Source: Bacillota bacterium (GTDB taxonomy: Bacteria; Bacillota; Clostridia; Peptostreptococcales; Anaerovoracaceae). Taken from it: 11,485 bases of DNA. A program made the position numbers and the translations under genes. The stretch is taken from positions 1 through 11,485 of the forward strand of contig JABUTE010000256.1 in the NCBI GenBank assembly GCA_021443825.1, read 5' to 3'. This document shows positions 6,484 to 11,485 of this stretch, piece by piece (the first letter of the stretch is position 1; each line of letters begins with the position of its first letter). A model generated the notes under the pieces. That model had not been told where the DNA came from. It ran no database searches and was given only the letters and a program-made list of their open reading frames with translations.

Positions 6484-7342
6484 CAGCGGCTCAGCAACGA
6501 AAAAAGAAGCCTCTGCCCGGCTTCGGTTCTTTAAAAATCCCGTATCGGTCGCCGCGCTGATCGTCTTTGCCGTGATCTTATTCTGCTGTGTATTCGCGCC
6601 GGTGGTCAGCCGCTACGGCTATGCGGAAATGCGGGTCAGCGAGCGGTTCTTAAAGCCCTGCTCCGACCATATCTTCGGCTGCGATTATGCCGGCCGCGAC
6701 ACCTTTGCAAGAGTGCTCTACGGAGGCCGCAACACCTTAAAGATCGCTGCCGTGGCAACGGTATTGGCTGCCCTCGGCGGCATGACCTTAGGCATTATCT
6801 CCGGCATCTGCGGTGGCACCACCGATATGCTGATCATGCGCGCCATGGAGATCCTGTCTGCCGTGCCGTCGCTTCTGCTGGTCATTCTGGCAGAATGCCT
6901 GATGGGCTGGGGCAAGGGCAACTTCATGTATGCCATGGCTCTTTCGGCTCTGCCTTCGGTGGTAAGGCTGATCCGCGCCAGCGTCAGCCAGGTCATGAGC
7001 AAATCCTATATCGAAGCCTCCAGGGCCCTGGGCGTAAAAGGGCTTCGCCTGGTATTTAAGCATATCCTGCCCAATATTCTGCCCAGCGTATTCGTTCATC
7101 TGACCGGTACCTTCGCAGAGCAGATCCTGCTGTGCTCCATCATGGGCTATGTGGGCGTCGGCATCAACCCGCCCCAGGCCGAGTGGGGGCTGATCATTTT
7201 CGAGGGCTATGCTTCTTTAAGAACTGCGCCTCATGCCGTATTGCTTCCTGCCGCAGTGATCGCTGTCTGTGTGCTTTCCGTAAATCTCATCGGCAACGGT
7301 CTGCGCGACGCAGTAGATGGAGGTGACCGCAGTGACGGATAA
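6476..7342 (+). CDS. ABC importer permease, DppC/OppC/NikC family
   Basis: This 288-residue partner permease has the DppC layout. A short cytoplasmic N-terminus leads into a first transmembrane helix (about residues 23-43). The family signature HIFGCDYAGRDTFARVLYGGR comes next, where the usual form is H-x-x-G-T-D-x-x-G-R-D. The remaining helices carry an EAA loop near SYIEASRALGVKGLRLVFKH (about residues 177-196). The ATG at 6476 lies inside the end of the preceding gene (8-base overlap), with a GAGAGG site eight bases upstream. It pairs with the DppB-type subunit to form the transmembrane heterodimer. Substrate is unknown. Confidence 0.9.
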   Translation: MRSSGSATKKEASARLRFFKNPVSVAALIVFAVILFCCVFAPVVSRYGYAEMRVSERFLKPCSDHIFGCDYAGRDTFARVLYGGRNTLKIAAVATVLAALGGMTLGIISGICGGTTDMLIMRAMEILSAVPSLLLVILAECLMGWGKGNFMYAMALSALPSVVRLIRASVSQVMSKSYIEASRALGVKGLRLVFKHILPNILPSVFVHLTGTFAEQILLCSIMGYVGVGINPPQAEWGLIIFEGYASLRTAPHAVLLPAAVIAVCVLSVNLIGNGLRDAVDGGDRSDG

Positions 7343-8297
7343 TATTTTACAGGTAAAAGATCTGACCGTGACCTTTCCCACCGCTACAGGCGAGCTGTAT
7401 GCGGTGCGCGGTATCTCCTACGACATCCGCAGCGGCGAGACCCTGGGCATCGTCGGCGAATCAGGCAGCGGAAAAAGTGTCAGCGCCTTCTCTTTGATGG
7501 GCCTTTTAAAAGGCGGCGCCATGGTCGAGGGCGAAGCGCTCTTCGACGGGCAGAACCTGCTGCAGCTGGACCAGAGCCGGCTGGAAGCCATTCGCGGAAA
7601 AGAGATCGCCATGATCTTCCAGGATCCTCTCTCCAGTCTGGACCCCTGCTTTACCGTTGGGAACCATCTGACGGAGACCCTTCTTGCCCACCGGCAGATC
7701 TCCAAGGCCGAGGCAAAAAAGCAGGCCGAAGAGATGCTCAATGCTGTCGGCATCCGCAATGCGGGCCGGGTCATGAACCAGTATCCCTTCGAGCTTTCCG
7801 GCGGCATGCGCCAGAGGATCATGATCGCCATCGCGCTGCTCTGCCAGCCCCGCCTGCTGCTGGCCGATGAACCGACAACCGCGCTGGATGTTACCGTACA
7901 GGATCAGATCTTAAAGCTTTTAAAGCGGCTGAAGGATCAGAACGGCACCTCCATGCTGTTCATCACCCACAACTTCGGCATCGTGGCAAGGCTCTGCGAC
8001 CGGGTCATCGTCATGTACGGCGGCCGGATCGTCGAACGGGCCATGGTGGCCGATATCTTCCGCAATCCGGTGCATCCCTATACCAAAGCGCTTCTTTCTG
8101 CCATTCCCCGCATGGACGACGATAAGACCCGGCCGCTGCCCGTCATTGCCGGTCAGCCCCACGATCCCCATTCGCCCTTCGCCGGCTGCCCCTTCAAGGA
8201 GCGCTGCCCCATGGCAGATGAAAAATGCGATGCCATGCCGCAAGAGACCTGCATCGAAGAGAATCATACCGTCGCCTGCTGGCGCTATCTGCAGTAA
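7332..8297 (+). CDS. ABC importer ATPase, DppD/OppD family
   Basis: The 321-residue ATPase contains Walker A GESGSGKS (Lys48), Q-loop FQDPLSSLDP, signature LSGGMRQR, Walker B LLLADEPTTALDV and H-loop ITHNFG, so it should hydrolyse ATP to drive import. The C-terminal region is the oligopeptide-transporter extension with a Cys cluster (GCPFKERCPMADEKC and a later Cys). In the DppD structure from Caldanaerobacter, a comparable motif holds an iron-sulfur cluster. I choose the GTG at 7332 because a near-perfect GGAGGTGA (7319-7326) lies five bases before it. The ATG at 7317, five codons upstream, overlaps that site and has none of its own. With this start the gene overlaps the permease by 11 bases. 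I saw no AGA arginine codons in it. Confidence 0.92.
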   Translation: MTDNILQVKDLTVTFPTATGELYAVRGISYDIRSGETLGIVGESGSGKSVSAFSLMGLLKGGAMVEGEALFDGQNLLQLDQSRLEAIRGKEIAMIFQDPLSSLDPCFTVGNHLTETLLAHRQISKAEAKKQAEEMLNAVGIRNAGRVMNQYPFELSGGMRQRIMIAIALLCQPRLLLADEPTTALDVTVQDQILKLLKRLKDQNGTSMLFITHNFGIVARLCDRVIVMYGGRIVERAMVADIFRNPVHPYTKALLSAIPRMDDDKTRPLPVIAGQPHDPHSPFAGCPFKERCPMADEKCDAMPQETCIEENHTVACWRYLQ

Positions 8298-8309
8298 AGG
8301 AGGTTTTTC

Positions 8310-9275
8310 ATGAGTTCCGAAAATACAGCCGTATTGATCAAAGGCGAAAACCTCCGCAAGGAATTCCAGTCCCGCGTGGGCGGAAAGCGCCAGGTCACCA
8401 GAGCGGTCGACGGTGTCAGCATCGAAGTCTACCGGGGGGAGACCCTGGGCCTGGTAGGTGAATCCGGCTGCGGAAAGAGCACCCTGGGGCGCCTTCTGCT
8501 GCGGCTTTCCGAGCCCGACAGCGGCACCATCACCTACGACGGCACCGACATCACCAATGTCAATATGCACGATTACCGCAAAGAGATGCAGATCGTTTTC
8601 CAGGATCCGGCCGGGTCCTTGGATCCGAAGATGAAGGTGGGCGATATCGTCGCCGAAGGGCTTGAGCTTCATAAGATCGGCAGCAGCAGGGCGCAGCGCC
8701 GGCAGATGGCCCAGGAGCAGCTGCTTCAGGTCGGTCTCGGCCCCGAATGCATGGATCGCCATCCCGGCTCCTTCTCCGGCGGTCAGCAGCAGCGGATCGC
8801 CATCGCAAGAGCGTTGGCCCTTTCGCCCCGTTTTCTCGTCTGCGACGAGCCGGTCTCTTCTCTTGACGTTTCGTATCAGGCGCAGATCATGAACCTGCTC
8901 AGCGACTTGCAGAAGAAGCTGGGGCTGACCTACCTGTTCATCTCTCACGATCTGAACGTGGTGCGCCGTTTATCCGACCGGATCGCCGTCATGTATCTGG
9001 GAAGGGTCGTCGAGCAGGGGCCTGCCGATCAGGTATGCACCTCGCCCCGTCATCCCTATACCCAGGCGCTGCTGGCGGCCGTTCCCGTGCCCGATCCCGA
9101 TGTAAAGCCGGCGGATATGGAGCTGGCCGACATTTCGGCCTCCGTTCCCGAAAACGGCTGTGCCTTTTTGCCCCGCTGCCCCTATGCAAAGGATGCCTGC
9201 GCCTCGGTAAAGCCGCAGCTGAAAGAGGTCGCGGAAGGCCATTTCTGTGCCTGCCACCTCTTTGCAGAGCAGTAA
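8310..9275 (+). CDS. ABC importer ATPase, DppF/OppF family
   Basis: This 321-residue second ATPase has Walker A GESGCGKS (Lys56), Q-loop FQDPAGSLDP, signature FSGGQQQR, Walker B FLVCDEPVSSLDV and H-loop ISHDLN, plus the C-terminal oligopeptide-transporter extension with a Cys cluster (FLPRCPYAKDAC). It forms the nucleotide-binding heterodimer with the preceding gene product. ATG 8310 follows AAGGAGG by six bases and starts 12 bases after the preceding stop. It is the last gene of the operon. No solute-binding protein gene precedes or follows, so the importer must borrow one encoded elsewhere or work with an unlinked partner. Confidence 0.93.
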   Translation: MSSENTAVLIKGENLRKEFQSRVGGKRQVTRAVDGVSIEVYRGETLGLVGESGCGKSTLGRLLLRLSEPDSGTITYDGTDITNVNMHDYRKEMQIVFQDPAGSLDPKMKVGDIVAEGLELHKIGSSRAQRRQMAQEQLLQVGLGPECMDRHPGSFSGGQQQRIAIARALALSPRFLVCDEPVSSLDVSYQAQIMNLLSDLQKKLGLTYLFISHDLNVVRRLSDRIAVMYLGRVVEQGPADQVCTSPRHPYTQALLAAVPVPDPDVKPADMELADISASVPENGCAFLPRCPYAKDACASVKPQLKEVAEGHFCACHLFAEQ

Positions 9276-9300
9276 AAGAGGCCGTTTTACAGCAAATCCG

Positions 9301-9329
9301 TTGACCGGAAATATCCGGTCAAGTATAAT
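9301..9329 (+). promoter_or_regulatory. Promoter embedded in a palindrome, upstream of the TSCPD gene
   Basis: TTGACC (9301-9306) and TATAAT (9324-9329) with a 17-base spacer form a strong sigma-A-type promoter. The same bases form a palindrome, TTGACCGGA / TCCGGTCAA (9301-9309 and 9314-9322), with a four-base centre, so the -35 box and almost the whole spacer lie within it. This is the classic position of a repressor operator. As RNA, transcripts reading through from the importer operon could fold it into a hairpin, but no U tract follows, so it is a poor terminator. Confidence 0.65.
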
Positions 9330-9370
9330 AAAGCAATATCTGATTTGACATGAATTGAAAGGAGTTTTGC

Positions 9371-9622
9371 ATGCGTTATTCTTACAATATGAAAGGCACC
9401 TGTGCCGTCAATGTTTCCTTCGACCTCGAAGACGGAAAGCTTTCCAATGTTATTTTTCTCGGCGGCTGCAACGGCAATCTGAAGGCCATCGCCAAGCTGG
9501 TCGAGGGAAAGAACGCAAGAGAGATCGCAGACATTCTGGAAGGAAACACCTGCGGCTATAAGACCACTTCCTGCGGCGATCAGCTGTCGAAGGCGATCAA
9601 CGAAGCCCTTCAGCATGCATAA
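9371..9622 (+). CDS. Small TSCPD-domain protein (TIGR03905-type)
   Basis: The 83-residue protein consists of a single TSCPD-type domain: an N-terminal beta-rich part (MRYSYNMKGTCAVNVSFDLEDGKLSNVIFL begins in this style), a GGCNGN turn, a helix, and the diagnostic segment CGYKTTSCGDQLSKAI near the C-terminus, where the usual TSCPD reads TSCGD. In class II, B12-dependent ribonucleotide reductases a TSCPD domain forms the C-terminus; stand-alone copies like this one are common in Clostridia and have no established function. Four cysteines (in GTCAV, GGCNG, NTCGY and TSCGD) could bind a metal or act in redox exchange. AAAGGAG lies six bases before the ATG. It has its own promoter and terminator. 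Confidence 0.85.
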   Translation: MRYSYNMKGTCAVNVSFDLEDGKLSNVIFLGGCNGNLKAIAKLVEGKNAREIADILEGNTCGYKTTSCGDQLSKAINEALQHA

Positions 9623-9660
9623 GGCCCAGCCTCAGGCATAAACGAAAAACAGTCCCTTTG

Positions 9661-9691
9661 CCGGAAAGAGAAACCCTCTTTCCGGTTTTTT
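9661..9691 (+). terminator. Intrinsic terminator after the TSCPD gene
   Basis: CCGGAAAGAG (9661-9670) and CTCTTTCCGG (9676-9685) pair perfectly over ten bases around a five-base AAACC loop and are followed by six T residues (9686-9691). It starts 38 bases after the stop codon at 9622. Confidence 0.93.
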
Positions 9692-9796
9692 GATGTCTGC
9701 TTTCCTTAAAGTATTCTTAAGAAAAGGCTCTCTGAAATCTTAAAATGTTGATATTTCAACGGATCTGCGGTGTTTCTGTGAAGGGGGCATGACAGA

Positions 9797-9814
9797 CTCT
9801 TCACTTGTGAAGAG
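9797..9814 (+). promoter_or_regulatory. 18-bp palindrome, candidate operator of the GH25-PspC operon
   Basis: CTCTTCAC (9797-9804) and GTGAAGAG (9807-9814) are perfect inverted arms around TT. The right half covers the predicted -35 box (TTGTGA, 9805-9810), so a protein bound here would block RNA polymerase or, less likely, recruit it. Confidence 0.5.
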
Positions 9815-9833
9815 CGGGTCGCTATGATAAAAT
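9805..9833 (+). promoter_or_regulatory. Promoter of the GH25-PspC operon
   Basis: TTGTGA (9805-9810) and TAAAAT (9828-9833) are separated by 17 bases, matching sigma-A boxes at four of six and five of six positions. Transcription would begin about 20 bases before the GH25 start codon. The stretch 9692-9796 before it holds no open frame that I can support; it contains three CTTAA motifs (9705, 9716, 9739) and a small GTTGA/TCAAC hairpin (9747-9760). Confidence 0.5.
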
Positions 9834-9858
9834 ACGGACTTGTAAGAAAGGAATGCCA

Positions 9859-10899
9859 ATGAAACAACACCTGACAACGATCCTGATCCTGCTCACGGTC
9901 CTTTCGCTGCTCACCTCGTGCAGCCTGAAGCCCCAGGAGAGTCCGATGATGCCCAATCCCAAATTTGAAGGCACTCCCCTGCCCCCGGAGCAGGAAAGCC
10001 CCGGCGAGCATCAAGAGCCCCAAAGCAGCGATTCCACCGTTACGGTGACCATCGATCAGCTGAAGAATTATATGAACCAGAGCTACGGCATGATGGAATT
10101 TGCCCAGCGGTTTTTCAGCAACTATATCATCTATAAATCCCAGGACGGCAACTACACCTATGTTCCGGTCAACAAAGAGCTTCCCCCATCCGATTACGAC
10201 TTTTCCAACCTGGTCAATGTGGGTACGAAAAAGGTAAAGGAGCTGGAATATGTGGTGGACGGCGAGACCGTATCGCTGAAGGGTATCGATGTTTCTGCCT
10301 ATCAGGGCGACATCGAATGGGATAAGGTGGCCGCAAGCGGGGTGGAATTCGTCTTCATCCGTCTGGGATACCGCGGCTACAGCAGCGGCAAGCTGGTGCT
10401 GGATGAAAAATTCCTGCAGAACGCGCAGGGCGCAGCCGAAAACGGCATCGGCGTAGGCGTCTATTTCGTGACGCAGGCCATAACCGAAGAAGAAGCCCTC
10501 GAAGAGGCGGAGTTTGTTCTTGAGAACATCCAAGGCCTTGACATCACCTGGCCCATCGCTCTTGATATGGAAGAAGCCGCCTCTGCCGAAGCACGGACCA
10601 CCCTTCTGACCAGCACCCAGCGCACCGATCATGCCATCGCCTTCTGCGAGCGGATCAAAGAAGCGGGCCATACGCCCATGCTGTATACCCACATCCGCTG
10701 GTATCTGGAAGAGGTGCAGCTGGAGCGGCTCACCGCCTACGACAAGTGGTTTGCCCAGTATTTCAACCAGCCCTTCTTTCCCTATGCCTTCCAGATCTGG
10801 CAATACAGCAGCAGCGGCAGCATCGACGGCATCAAGGGCAATGTGGATTACAATATCAGCTTCGTTTCCTATGCTGACAAGGAGGCATCAAATGAGTAA
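9859..10899 (+). CDS. Lipoprotein with GH25 lysozyme (muramidase) domain
   Basis: The 346-residue protein starts with a lipoprotein signal peptide: basic MKQH, a hydrophobic stretch, then lipobox L-T-S-C with Cys21 as the lipid-attachment site, so it is exported and anchored to the outer face of the membrane. A Pro/Glu/Ser-rich linker (about 25-60) and an unassigned segment (about 65-135) precede a GH25 domain from about residue 140 to the end. GH25 hallmarks are GIDVSAYQG (Asp144), the strand LDMEEA with the catalytic D-x-E pair Asp236/Glu238, and the terminal QIWQYSSSG...VDYN. It should cut the beta-1,4 bond between N-acetylmuramic acid and N-acetylglucosamine in peptidoglycan. ATG 9859 is preferred over ATG 9853 because AAAGGA (9847-9852) is then six bases away instead of touching the start. 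The stop overlaps the next gene by 8 bases. No phage genes are near, so this looks like an envelope enzyme rather than an endolysin. Confidence 0.9.
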   Translation: MKQHLTTILILLTVLSLLTSCSLKPQESPMMPNPKFEGTPLPPEQESPGEHQEPQSSDSTVTVTIDQLKNYMNQSYGMMEFAQRFFSNYIIYKSQDGNYTYVPVNKELPPSDYDFSNLVNVGTKKVKELEYVVDGETVSLKGIDVSAYQGDIEWDKVAASGVEFVFIRLGYRGYSSGKLVLDEKFLQNAQGAAENGIGVGVYFVTQAITEEEALEEAEFVLENIQGLDITWPIALDMEEAASAEARTTLLTSTQRTDHAIAFCERIKEAGHTPMLYTHIRWYLEEVQLERLTAYDKWFAQYFNQPFFPYAFQIWQYSSSGSIDGIKGNVDYNISFVSYADKEASNE

Positions 10900-11485
10900 G
10901 AAAAAGTTATATAAGTCGACAGACGACAAGGCGATCGCCGGCGTATGCGGCGGCATTGCCGAATATTTCGATATCGATTCGCTGATCGTTCGCCTGGTCT
11001 TCGTGCTGCTGACCCTGGCCTATGCCGCCGGTGCGGTGGTCTATCTGGTTCTGGCTCTGGCGATGCCCAAACGGCAGATGAGTGCTGCCTACGCTTATTC
11101 AGGGGCTCCCGGAGAAGCCTATGCCTACGGCGGCTTTGAGCCGGCAAACGATGCGGCGCGCCGCTTTTCCGCACAGGTGAACGGCGAAGAAACGAATTCC
11201 GCTTACGTTTCTCCGCAGACTGCCTTCTCCGGAATGAGCGAAATGGCAGAGGCTGCCGGGCAGGAAGCGGAAGAGGTTCCGGTCATCCTGCAGGCACAGG
11301 CAGCTTTTGAAGAGCCGCAGCAAGCCTCCCGGGCAGACGAATTTGATGAAGAGCCCTGCGATTCAGACGACCTGGATCCGGCTCCTGTGATCCATGAGAT
11401 CCATGAAGCACCCTCAGCCGCCTACGGTGGGGCAGAAGGCCCACAGGCAGGTGCCTATGCCCATGGGCAGCAGGGCCGTACAGGC
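10892..11485 (+). CDS. PspC-domain membrane protein (3' end beyond window)
   Basis: The frame is open from ATG 10892 to the window edge, giving 198 visible residues. Residues 3-61 form a PspC domain: KKLYKSTDDKAIAGVCGGIA, EYFDIDS, then a hydrophobic segment (about residues 32-59) ending in ALAMPKR. PspC proteins act in envelope-stress signalling in proteobacteria, and Gram-positive members are membrane proteins of less clear role. From about residue 62 the protein becomes a long Ala/Glu/Gly/Tyr-rich, low-complexity tail with several acidic runs, probably disordered; its end is not seen. AAGGAGG (10879-10885) lies six bases before the ATG, inside the GH25 gene, and the 8-base overlap indicates coupled translation. 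The PspC call is firm; the tail is not recognised. Confidence 0.88.
   Translation, partial: MSKKKLYKSTDDKAIAGVCGGIAEYFDIDSLIVRLVFVLLTLAYAAGAVVYLVLALAMPKRQMSAAYAYSGAPGEAYAYGGFEPANDAARRFSAQVNGEETNSAYVSPQTAFSGMSEMAEAAGQEAEEVPVILQAQAAFEEPQQASRADEFDEEPCDSDDLDPAPVIHEIHEAPSAAYGGAEGPQAGAYAHGQQGRTG

Noticed and set aside
9301..9322. Palindrome read as the terminator of the importer operon
   Set aside because: No U tract follows the 3' arm; the next bases are a consensus -10 box, so an operator-promoter is the better reading.
9859..10899. Phage endolysin
   Set aside because: The protein has a lipoprotein signal and lipobox, its partner is a PspC gene, and no holin or other phage genes are nearby.

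Overview
The window (about 11.5 kb, moderately high GC, every supported gene on the + strand) reads as part of the chromosome of a strictly anaerobic, amino-acid-fermenting Bacillota, most likely class Clostridia. The basis is a near-complete methylaspartate (Barker) glutamate-fermentation cluster whose proteins resemble the Clostridium tetanomorphum/C. cochlearium enzymes, strong AAGGAGG-type ribosome binding sites, intrinsic terminators with U tracts, and no mobile-element or phage genes. Genus cannot be fixed from the sequence alone.

Region 1 (1-5286) is the glutamate catabolic operon. It opens with the 3' end of a class I fumarase-type beta subunit, probably mesaconase (mesaconate hydratase). 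This reads without a stop codon straight into the cobalamin-binding S subunit of glutamate mutase (glmS). Then come glmL (ATP-dependent mutase reactivation factor), glmE (catalytic subunit) and mal (3-methylaspartate ammonia-lyase). Together they convert glutamate to 3-methylaspartate, then mesaconate, then (S)-citramalate. Citramalate lyase and the mesaconase alpha subunit must lie outside. A 94-residue protein with ten cysteines follows mal after 17 nt and probably closes the operon. A long, nested hairpin with a U tract then forms a terminator.

Region 2 (5430-9275) starts with a good sigma-A-type promoter and an inverted repeat in the leader. It encodes a four-gene Dpp/Opp/Nik-type ABC importer (two permeases, two ATPases), tightly coupled by overlaps. 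No solute-binding protein gene is present, so the substrate is unknown.

Region 3 (9301-9691) is a one-gene unit: a promoter embedded in a palindrome, an 83-residue TSCPD-domain protein, and a textbook terminator.

Region 4 (9692-11485) is a cell-envelope unit: a promoter overlapping an 18-bp palindrome, a lipoprotein with a GH25 lysozyme domain, and, overlapping it by 8 nt, a PspC-domain membrane protein that runs off the end of the window.

Most of the window is recognisable anaerobe metabolism and transport. The items most worth a second look are the stop-less mesaconase-beta/GlmS junction, the cysteine-rich protein attached to the B12-dependent pathway, the importer without a binding protein, and the palindromes placed at each of the three downstream promoters. 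I did not find a clearly new defence, mobile or RNA-guided system.
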